DNA from: Trachythela sp. YZ-2020 | Taxonomy: Eukaryota > Cnidaria > Anthozoa > Malacalcyonacea > Clavulariidae | Direction: 5' to 3' | Length of the DNA stretch: 64,000 nt | NCBI GenBank assembly: GCA_016169945.1 | Contig: JADLSH010000190.1 | Span: forward strand, 5,270,001 to 5,334,000 | Shown here: positions 56,065 to 64,000 of the stretch, in pieces | Layout: each line of letters starts with the position of its first letter | Numbering within the stretch: position 1 is the first letter of the stretch | The notes under the pieces: generated by a model | What the model was told of the DNA's origin: nothing | Database searches by the model: none | What the model saw: only the letters and a program-made list of their open reading frames with translations | Made by a program: the position numbers and the translations under genes

Positions 56065-59000
56065 CTAGAAAAGGATGGTAAATATTTTTTTCTGATAAAC
56101 CTATAAGCACCATCAACTTTTATTGGTTGAAAAACCTTTTATATTAATGGTCATTTAAACTTTCAAAGTAAATTTGGTCAAAATTACAGTACACGATACA
56201 TTGGTCATGTGGACACACCTGAGGCTCCCGGTTAAAATTGGTTATTTTAACCAAAAAGTCGTAAAATTAACTTGGATATGCAACTACAACATTAATGCCT
56301 GTGTACCATTTTTGAGAAGTGTCCGTCTAATTCAAGAATTGTCAAATATCTGCCCTAGGAAGTTATAGATATATAGATATATGTTTGTTTCAGATATGCG
56401 TCTGTTCATATTTAATGAGAAATCTACTGTATCTTTAAGCAGGACTCGGAAACAAAATTATATGGCAACGTTTGTCGCATTCATACTTACAGGTATTGTT
56501 CTTGACCATGGCATAGGTAATGTGTCTGGCATCACGAGCTCTCTTTTCTTCGTTGATTGCTTCATGAACCTAAGGAAAAAGATAATGTACTACATGTTAC
56601 ATTCTTGTGATGCAACATGTCATACAGCCATACAGGAGAGTAACAGTGATTTGCCTGAAACACCATAAAATGTGTTCCAAAACAATGTGCTTATAGCCGA
56701 GTTGTTAAACATATTTTGAGGTGTTTTAATATAACTAAAATAAGAGACTGAGTGTATCAAATAGCTTCTTTAACGAATCAGTGGACGATTATCACAGTGA
56801 TATCAAGACAAAGATTTGGTGCTAATTTTCTTTGGATTTTGTTAATTATTAACGAGCTTGAGAAATTTAAGAAGTTGTTCTACAATGTTCTACATTCAAA
56901 TAAGTTGTTGTCACAATATGTGTGCTGTAATTCTGTAACACGCGTTCTTAATTCTTAAAACGTACCTTTCTATTGATAAGCACATGAAAAACAAATATCA
57001 TCAGTCCTTGTAGAGAGTTAAATATGGCGAATAGATATTTAAACACAAGTACATCTCGATTGAATACCAGTAAACCAAACACCCATGTGAGTCCAAGTAT
57101 TGGTAGTAGTATAGCTGAACCTTTCAGACCGACTTTTGCTTTTCTTAACGTGGTACAAGCTTCTGTACGGGTTGCGCTAACTTCGCTGGAGGATAAAGCA
57201 TTTCGTAAGGCCAGAATAAAAATAACCAAGTTGATCTGAAAAGAGAGTAAAAAAATAAATACAGTCAAACTGTTTTAAGCTGGTACCATTGGGAGAGTCG
57301 TTTGGTGGCCGTTTAATGAAGTGTCTGCTTAAAGGATGTTCTAATCACCCGGTGTCAGTTTGAATACACGCTTTGCTATATGCTTGGAAGGGCAACACGA
57401 AGTTTTATAATGATTTGTCGTTATACAATAATCCAAACGTTTTCCACGTTCAAAAGCATAACAAAACGGTATAATAATGAGTTAGGCGTACTCTACCAAA
57501 AACAGTTTTGACACGACGTGAATGAATTAAAGTGAAAACACCTACTTCGTTCCGAATATTGTGCACAATGTTTAATACTTTTGAACATTTCCAGTTGGCG
57601 AACCACAATATCTATTTTGCGAATCAAAACGCAACATTTTGGGACGTTGAAAGAATAAAGAAAATCCTGTCCTTTCAACAGAGACGTTTTGTGCCTTTTG
57701 CTGACATTCAAAATGTATTGTCGTTGGATTTAGGAATATTGCCATTGCTTTCTATGTTCTTCATTTCGATCTTGTCTTATATGTCTCTATGTTGTTTGCC
57801 ATATATCGTAATTTCAACGCAACCTGTTCGAATTTGCAAAAATCCGCGCTTTTGGAGGTTCTAATTAAAAGAGTGAGGAATAATGCATTTACTAACAGAT
57901 ACTTCGGTTTTCTTCCCTCGGTTGGTAAATTTCATTCGAAATAAGAAATGTAACAAAATGATATACACTTCTCTGTAAGGATTAGTCCTATGGTACTTAC
58001 CAGTAAGATTAGTCCTATGGTACAAACAAATGTCCAGAACAAAACGCCACCACCACGGCACCAACATGCATGCTCGGTTATAAAATCCTCTCGGTCATTT
58101 ACTCCAACTAACACCGACACAAGAATAACTGGGATACCTTAATAAGAATGGATAGCGACATTTGTTGAGGTAAAGTAAAGTGTGGGTGTGCTAATCATTT
58201 TTATTTACCACTGAGATATGCATAATAAGGACTGCTACCGTATGACGCATGTCTGATCACGGAGTACAGCTTCATGGGAGATGGAAGGTTCATGAACCAT
58301 CATCCCTATACTACTTACCCCAACCAATAACATAAAATGCCTTCAGATGTTTTCCTCCCAAACCCAAACCTGAGTAGACATTCACAAGTTGAAGGTAAAT
58401 GATAACTCCTTCGCACAACATCCATCCAAAAAGAGCGAGTACAAAGAAATATAACAATATGGAAACGGCTATACAGAATGTCTAGAAAAGAAAGGGAAAT
58501 AATTGGTTAAATGGAAATTGTGATTTTTATCGAAACTTTAAGCAAATAAACAAGACGAAAAGGCATTGTTGAAACAAAATAATTGGCAAATGTCTCCTGA
58601 TTTCGCCTGAATTTTATTTTTACCTCATCTTTTTGTGCGGGTCCAGCTAGGATAGCAAGGATATCTGTCATTCCAATCGCAACACAGAGATGCATGAGCA
58701 CTTGGGAAGGCACTTTAGTCTTGGCATTCTTATGAAGTCTTTTCCACAGCAATGCGTGTGTTAATATCGTCAGAAATACTCCAAGCAGCGACGCGGAACA
58801 GCCAATGGTCGATATCATCTCTAAAGCTTGCCTCTCAGCTTCGCTTATCTTGAATAAATATATATAGTATAGATTAGAGTATAGCAGATAGATATTAAGT
58901 ATCGTCTCGAGCATTTTAACCTTCAAATCTTACCACATATCTTGAAATATCCATTGAAGCAAAGGCTGTGAGGTGGGTACACTCACATATCAGGCGGCTA

Positions 59001-62000
59001 TTGTCTTTGACTCTTACACATCCATCTGTTTTCCACCTATTTTCACTTAATTTTGGTTTCCAGTATACACATGCTTCAGATTCGTTCTGAAAGTTAAGAC
59101 ATAATTCAAATCTAAAAATTTGTTTTTCAGTTATTGAATTGCGTCGCTTTGCATTTTGTTATATCGTATTCTATTGTTTCCAACTGTATTCTATTCCATT
59201 CTATTGTATTCCATTTTATTCCATTGTTTGCCCTCATGTTTTCTACTCTACTCTACTCTACTTCAATTTTACTCAGTTTTAATTCTGTACTATTTGATTC
59301 AATATTATTCTAAATGTCACACAGCCATTAACGTTAGGTCGAGAACAAAAGAGCAGGGCCTTTTTTAACTAATGTACTGGGGGGGCAAAAGCCCCCCCAG
59401 CCCCCATGTTGCCCCCCCAGTAAGCTATTTTTGGCCCCCCAGTGAAGGTCCCTTTTGTCCAAAGTATAAGCCAAAAAGGGGGAAAACTGAGCTAGAGGAG
59501 TTAGTTATTTCTCACATCAAAACCTGGCTCCGTATAGATGGATATATCAAAAAATTGTCTCCCCAAAATGCAATGAAATCAAGCCACAGAGAGAGAGAAT
59601 ACAAATGTTCTAGGGTGGACTCCCCCAGACTTCTCGCCTCCCACACCTGGGTAATACACCACCTACTTGTTAGCGTTGTCGGATTGCGGCCCCATTGATG
59701 CCCTCACTGATGATTTCTTTAAAAAGGCCCCCAAAAGAAATAGGGCCTTTTAACTATCAGACAAAGGCAAAGCCCCCAGCCCCTATGTTGCCCCCAGTAA
59801 GCTATTTTTGGCCTCATGGTCCCTTTATCCAAAGTAAAGCCAAAAGGGAAACTGAGCTGGAGAAAGGCAGCATTCTCACACATCAAACCTGGTCTTATAG
59901 ATGGATATATCAAAAATTGTTCCCAAAATGCAGGAAATCAAACACAGAGACTCAAGAATACAAAATGTTCTAGGGTGACCTCTGACCCCCCTTCGCCTTC
60001 CCACACCTGTAATACACCACCTACTTGTTACGTCCCCTTTCGATTATGGCCCCCCACTGATGATTTCTTAAAAAAGGCCCTGCAAAAGAGAACTTCATTA
60101 CCAGTTCTTCTGTGTCCCAGCTGATACGAACAGGTTCTGCAAACTGCATCTGGATCTTCGGCTCAGGTCGTACATTTACACTGATGATCTTGCTATTTAT
60201 TTTTGCATAAACATTATCACCATGAAAGCTGTTTCTTAGAAAGGAATGTAATGTCTTATACCACAGGAGAACGACCACAGCACCAGATTCCTTCGGTAAT
60301 GCATTGGGCGAAAAATTGAACGATCCATTTGGAAAATTGAAAAGTCTTTCTTCTTGTGACAATTGTACGTGTTTTATGTATTTAACGCATAGCTGTACGT
60401 TGGAATGGTTTCGAAATTTGGCAAAAGCATTTGTGTTGTTTCTTAAGTTCTCTCCATATTGGAATCCATAATTTTCCAACGTTAGTACTAGATCACGAAT
60501 CACTTTTTCGTCCTAAAAAATGTAAGAAAATAATAGCATATGGGACTCAAATTGAAGATATACATGACATTTGCGAGATAACTTATACTCTATGGCTCAG
60601 AGACGTAGGCTTTACGGAATAGAGAAAAACAGCAGCTACAATGGTGGACTTGTTCATAATATTCTAAGGTGTCTCCGTCAGAGATTGAATGGTACTATAA
60701 TCCCTGTATCTAACCTTAAATATTATTCCTTCGCCCTAGACAATGTTGTCATTTTGCATTTTTTGAACTGTGAAGCAAGTACAACCAACATTGGAGAGAG
60801 GGGGAGGCTTGACCACGAAGCAAGCTGAATGGTTGAATGTTTTGCCCATGATTGTAGATAGAACAGCAATTAAAATGCTTGGAGAATGCTGGGAATATTC
60901 TTGAGAGACAAACAAAGGAATGATGACATAAATTGGAAGCTGTGGTTGGGATATGGAGAAATATTTGAGACAAATTATGGGAGAATAGGAAGATCCAGTC
61001 AAGGTAACATGGAGACATCATGCATCCAGGATCCAACCTCATCAGGGACTTAACAGGACTTATTGCTCTTTGGAAGTAAATTATTTTCAGTCACAAACTC
61101 ACCGTCATGTTTCTCCACGATTTTGTATTCCTATCATCCAAAATATTGCTCGCCGGACCCAATATGTTGAGACTGCCATCAGAAATATTTAGATGAACGA
61201 TTTTTTGAAGTATTCTGACTGCCTCAGTAAGATTTTTCTGGTTCATTCTCTTTTCTCTTTGTTCCTCGTTCATCTTATCAAGATCTGTTAAGTTGGACAG
61301 TTTGTCGATAATCTTTTGTGCACCTTCTTTTCGGGCTTCATCTGATATATTCTTATGATAGAGTTTACCCACCTAAAATTTAATCATGAACTAATATATA
61401 AGTGAGATTTCATGTCGTAGGTATTATTTCCAATACAAAAATTAGAGTTGCATGACTTCGAGGACTCGTCCAGTTATAATATGAAGTAGGAAGTGATATC
61501 TCATACTCATAAATCATTACTTAAAGTGAGAAGCATTAATTTTGATCCAGTCCTAGGATAGGATGGATATTATTATAATTCGCCAGGTATCCTGTATGAT
61601 TATGTGAACAAATAGAGTAATATGTTTGGCTATATTCCTCATGAATTGTTAACGAGTTTTAGAGAGGACTGTTAAAAGATAAATGCCGATCCAGTCCTGG
61701 AACTTGAAGATATAGGTGACATAAAATAAACTACAAAATAATATAGATAGTCTTGCCTGATTGTTCAGTTCACCAAAAGTTGGACGCGAGTCTAAACAAA
61801 TGTGCGAGTTCATTAAAGAAGGCAGAAAAATTGAACTTAACTCTAATTTTAGAGAAAGTGCATTATTAACATTGGAAGGGGGTGTGGTTGGAATTTGGGA
61901 GAGGGGGGTATTTTCTAAAGAACATATTACGGGGTATGCAAGTATTTTTAGTTCTATTTAGGGGTTTGTATATATTTTCTAGAAAATTATATTTCAACAG

Positions 62001-63873
62001 TCACGTAAATAGAAGTCACAAAAATATCTTGACATTACAGTATATTTTCTATGTTTTTCTGTTATGTATAAAGATTCGGCAGATATAATATATTTTATGT
62101 ATTCATTTCAATAAAACATTTGCTCAGAACGGACAAAATTTTCCGAGGAAGAATGCTCCCAGACAGACCCCTTACAGCTACGATACGTCTAACGTTGTAG
62201 CGTTCAAATCATTTCTCTGCATATAAATAGTCATGCATGCATGTGTGCAAATGTATGTATACAATCAAAATCATCGTGGTCTTTGTAGGTTTAAGTTGCC
62301 GGGACAACGTTAGCAAAAGCAGCAGCAACCACAAAAGTGACATGAAGAACAACTAAACAGCCAAAAAGGATATGGATGATAAAAAAACTAAAAAGCAAAC
62401 AAGAAGTGTACACTTACCAATACAAGAGGTACCATTTCCAGAATAACCACGTTTGCAAGTACAGTTAAAAGATCCTTCTGTATTTCTACAATTAGCGTGA
62501 TTATGACAATTGTGCCCGTTCGCGGAACATTCATCTATGTCTGAAAGATATAAATTACTTATTTGTGTCGCAAAAATGAGGCTGGAAAGGAAGGAACCAG
62601 TTGCAAATACCTTACAGTGAAGCGAAGTAAATTGAAAAAGAAATAAATAACAACATCAGTAATTAAACGACAACAGCAGAGCCACACATATGACAGAAAC
62701 AGCAACATAATTGACCAAATAGAGCATGCACAAACTTACCATTACAAAAGGTACCATTTCCAAAATAACCACTTTTGCAAGCACAGTTAAAAGATCCTTC
62801 TGTGTATATACAATAAGCATGATTATGACAATTGTGCACGTTTATGGAGCATTCATCTATGTCAAAAGAGAAGAAACAAAATTACTTAAAATAGAGATTG
62901 GAAATTCGAATAAAGTGCATGTACTAACAATTTTATTATATCGTTTATTTATGTTAAATTTAAAAGACTTTATAGCCATACGAAATGAACTGGTAAAAAG
63001 GTTTAAAAAGGTGATTTTACACAGTATATTTCTTTAAGACTTAAACACCTGGGGCTGGTTGTATACAAAAGTAGTTAAAGTTAACTATAGTTAGTGCGAA
63101 AGTTAACCAATCAGAATAGCGAATTTTACAGTTAACTACTATTTAACTACAAAACGGGTAGTTAAAATGTAGTTAAGAGTTTTATACAACCGGCCCTAGA
63201 TGGTAAAATTTACGATCTGAGAACATGCAAAAACACCAGAAATTATACATTCATCACCGACTGAAAAATGTACCATTTTCAGAATGAGTAAACAATTAAT
63301 TCTTTAGTATTGCTACAATCAGAATTGTTATGATATGGAAGCTTATGACTGTCTCCTTGAAAACCAGACTCACACGTGCAGTTGTAGTAACATAAGTCGC
63401 ATATAGTAACATAATTCTAAGTCATTTCGTTGGCGAAGCGGCCGCGTGCTGGGTAGAAAATTGGTATAATTTGTATGATATTTAAATTGACTAATTATAT
63501 GACATACATGGCATTTCACAGATATATGGCCCAGTTTGATCGCATGGATAGTCATTCCAGTATCCGTTATCATACATCTGCACGCAGTCTTGATTTCCAC
63601 CATAATTATTAGGTTCATTACTCTTCCAGTTGTAATACACTGATACGTTACCATCAGGATAACACCAAGTGCCGTTGCATCTCTTCAAGCCAATCCAGAG
63701 AGGTCCTGTTTGTTCCCCCTTTCTGTACGTTTCAAGGAGAACATTGGCGAGGTCTTCTCCATTAATTCTGGCAAGCTGTCCACCCTTGTTTTTACATTCG
63801 TTATTTGCATTGTGCCAGGTTTTGGGGTTAGAATTGATGGTGTAACAATTAATGTTGCGGTTTTTTAGACATC
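55790..63873 (-). CDS. Gene C: lectin-EGF adhesion GPCR (5' end outside window)
   Basis: Exons in transcript order: 63873-63508 CTLD, 62856-62740 EGF, 62534-62418 EGF, 61372-61103 and 60512-60102 GAIN, 59086-58934 GPS, 58848-58624 TM1-2, 58481-58319 TM3, 58137-58001 TM4-5, 57235-56966 TM5-7, 56569-56491 and 56064-55790 tail. From GAIN to stop the frame is open, 660 residues. It is a diverged paralogue of A and B in the same orientation. It differs by two calcium-binding EGF exons, a shorter GPS loop, a shorter third intracellular loop, and a tail longer by 47 residues. A linker exon between EGF (phase 1) and GAIN (phase 0) is still missing. Exons 5' of the CTLD lie beyond the right edge. Confidence 0.9.
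56491..56569 (-). CDS. Gene C tail exon 1
   Basis: 79 bp, [20 protein letters not shown] and six more residues, phase 0 in and phase 1 out, donor GTAAGT. Confidence 0.84.
56966..57235 (-). CDS. Gene C exon: TM5-7
   Basis: 90 codons, seven fewer than A, all lost from the third intracellular loop ([19 protein letters not shown]). [13 protein letters not shown] and [15 protein letters not shown] are unchanged. Donor GTACGT. Confidence 0.92.
57236..58000. other. Intron of gene C between TM4-5 and TM5-7 exons
   Basis: Holds a 110-codon plus-strand ORF (57532-57864) with no recognisable family; probably chance. Next to the TM4-5 exon is a short tandem copy of the exon end (57975-57996). Confidence 0.4.
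58001..58137 (-). CDS. Gene C exon: TM4, loop 2, start of TM5
   Basis: 137 bp. [33 protein letters not shown], ends CTIGLILL. The last 21 bases (58003-58023) are repeated in the intron at 57975-57996. Confidence 0.9.
58319..58481 (-). CDS. Gene C exon: TM3
   Basis: 163 bp; [20 protein letters not shown] then [14 protein letters not shown]. Split Gly codon at a GTAAGT donor. Confidence 0.92.
58624..58848 (-). CDS. Gene C exon: TM1 and TM2
   Basis: 75 codons, [20 protein letters not shown]..., TM2 [19 protein letters not shown], ending GPAQKDE at GTAAAA. Confidence 0.92.
58934..59086 (-). CDS. Gene C exon: GPS motif
   Basis: 51 codons, three fewer than A in the loop before the last cysteines ([10 protein letters not shown]). 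[15 protein letters not shown] and [11 protein letters not shown] are present, with the HLT site intact. Confidence 0.93.
59354..60082. mobile_element. hAT-like insertion beside a gene C splice donor
   Basis: Ends CAGGGCCTTTTTTAA and TTAAAAAAGGCCCTG; 8-bp duplication CAAAAGAG at 59346-59353 and 60083-60090. Genes A and B have the single empty CAAAAGAG (11731-11738 and 42326-42333). The 729-bp element is two tandem, diverged copies of one sequence (about 59,354-59,738 and 59,742-60,082), each with a CCCCAGTAAGCTATTTTTGG block. No transposase. Confidence 0.9.
60102..60512 (-). CDS. Gene C exon: GAIN main part
   Basis: 137 codons. [20 protein letters not shown], sequons NNT and [16 protein letters not shown], ends [10 protein letters not shown] at GTAATG. 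It carries one extra Cys (VQLCVKY) relative to A and B. Confidence 0.9.
60513..61102. other. Intron within the GAIN domain of gene C
   Basis: Part of it (about 60,990-61,010, minus strand CTTGACTGGATCTTCCT) is conserved with 13,680-13,700 of copy A. Short overlapping ORFs there have no domain and are not called. The nested transposons of the A and B intron are absent. Confidence 0.45.
61103..61372 (-). CDS. Gene C exon: GAIN helical part
   Basis: 90 codons, [20 protein letters not shown], an extra eight-residue segment around [13 protein letters not shown], then [19 protein letters not shown] and WRNMT. Phase 0, donor GTGAGT. Confidence 0.88.
61373..62417. other. EGF-GAIN intron(s) of gene C; linker exon expected
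   Basis: Islands conserved with copy A lie at about 61,690-61,720 (GGAACTTGAAGATATAGGTGA) and 61,765-61,812 (TTGGACGCGAGTCTAAACAAA). One may mark the missing phase 1-to-0 exon, but no complete acceptor-donor pair in the right phase was found. Confidence 0.4.
62418..62534 (-). CDS. Gene C exon: calcium-binding EGF domain 2
   Basis: 117 bp, 39 codons, phase 1-1, donor GTAAGT. Starts [16 protein letters not shown], then [20 protein letters not shown]. Six cysteines and the DEC...N...F/Y pattern identify a cbEGF. The GGAAATGG block is shared with the next EGF. Confidence 0.93.
62740..62856 (-). CDS. Gene C exon: calcium-binding EGF domain 1
   Basis: 117 bp, phase 1-1, donor [42 protein letters not shown]. 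Very similar to EGF 2, so the pair arose by exon duplication. Such domains form rigid calcium-stabilised stalks in adhesion GPCRs. Confidence 0.93.
63065..63200. repeat. Small inverted repeat with GTTAAC words
   Basis: GGGCTGGTTGTATACAAAAG at the left and TTTTATACAACCGGCCC at the right are inverted, with TTAACTA words inside. A MITE-like sequence in the CTLD-EGF intron. Confidence 0.7.
63299..63393 (-). pseudogene. Degenerate EGF-like relic
   Basis: The minus frame reads [16 protein letters not shown] then [10 protein letters not shown] before a stop. These are pieces of EGF domains in the wrong order and without splice sites. It suggests the stalk once had more EGF exons. Confidence 0.35.
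63508..63873 (-). CDS. Gene C exon: C-type lectin domain
   Basis: 366 bp, phase 1-1, acceptor TTTTGTAACAG, donor [25 protein letters not shown], then [24 protein letters not shown] and YWNDYPC, ending PYICEMP. EPN and WND are both kept although about a third of the other residues differ from A and B, which argues for a selected calcium/sugar site. Confidence 0.94.
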
Positions 63874-64000
63874 CTGTTACAAAATAGAAGGTTTCAGATT
63901 CATGTCGGCTTCTTTGTTATAACGATAAATCCTAGGATTAGAGGGCCAGTTGGATTTACTATTGACCAAAATACATGCACCTGTACAAATTTTAGATAGT
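63874..64000. other. Window edge, upstream of the gene C CTLD exon
   Basis: Intron sequence on the minus strand. Upstream exons of gene C are beyond the edge. Confidence 0.5.

Noticed and set aside
57532..57864. 110-codon plus-strand ORF inside a gene C intron
   Set aside because: No family, no homologue in A or B, no splice or start context; likely chance.

Overview
The window is animal (metazoan) nuclear DNA. It is AT-rich and intron-rich, has canonical GT/AG splice sites, and is full of small non-autonomous DNA transposons, truncated non-LTR retrotransposons (LINEs) and a tRNA-derived SINE. The only clear host genes are adhesion-type G-protein-coupled receptors carrying a C-type lectin domain. 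The repeat content and LINE peptides suggest a marine invertebrate, most likely a cnidarian. That assignment is inference; no species can be named from the sequence.

Three receptor genes lie head-to-tail on the minus strand. Gene A spans about 15.7 to 5.3 kb, gene B 46.3 to 35.8 kb, and gene C runs from the right side (63.9 kb and beyond) down to 55.8 kb. I reconstructed ten exons in A and in B and twelve in C. In transcript order they encode a C-type lectin domain (CTLD), two calcium-binding EGF domains (C only), a two-exon GAIN domain, a GPS exon with an intact HLT cleavage site, a seven-helix core on four exons, and a two-exon cytoplasmic tail. From the first GAIN exon to the stop codon each gene is open in frame: 613 residues in A and B, 660 in C. 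The first exons of all three genes, and the exon joining the lectin/EGF part to GAIN, were not found.

A and B sit in two near-identical direct copies of one block: about 541-30,740, and about 31,800-54,935. They are separated by about 1 kb of unrelated DNA. The left ends lie in a TTATA-type microsatellite. The copies differ mainly by insertions whose empty sites can be read in the partner copy. Examples in A are a 1.2 kb TTAA element, a 0.5 kb element, and LINE insertions. B has a mariner-like foldback. The block may be a recent segmental duplication, or two alleles placed in tandem by the assembler. Gene C is an older, diverged paralogue.

Region by region: 1-540 is left flank with a LINE fragment. 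541-5,300 is a transposon cluster. 5,313-15,702 is gene A with repeats nested in its introns. 15,850-18,440 holds LINE fragments and foldbacks. 18,446-29,660 is three tandem repeat units with LINE insertions. 29,700-30,740 contains GC-rich hairpins. 30,741-31,800 is spacer. 31,800-54,935 repeats the block with gene B and two tandem units. 54,936-55,789 has no recognised gene. 55,790-64,000 is gene C, which is cut by the window edge.

If expressed, these genes would make surface receptors whose lectin domain (EPN and WND motifs, mannose-type calcium site) could sense glycans and signal through a tethered-agonist seven-helix core. Ligand and function are not known from the sequence.
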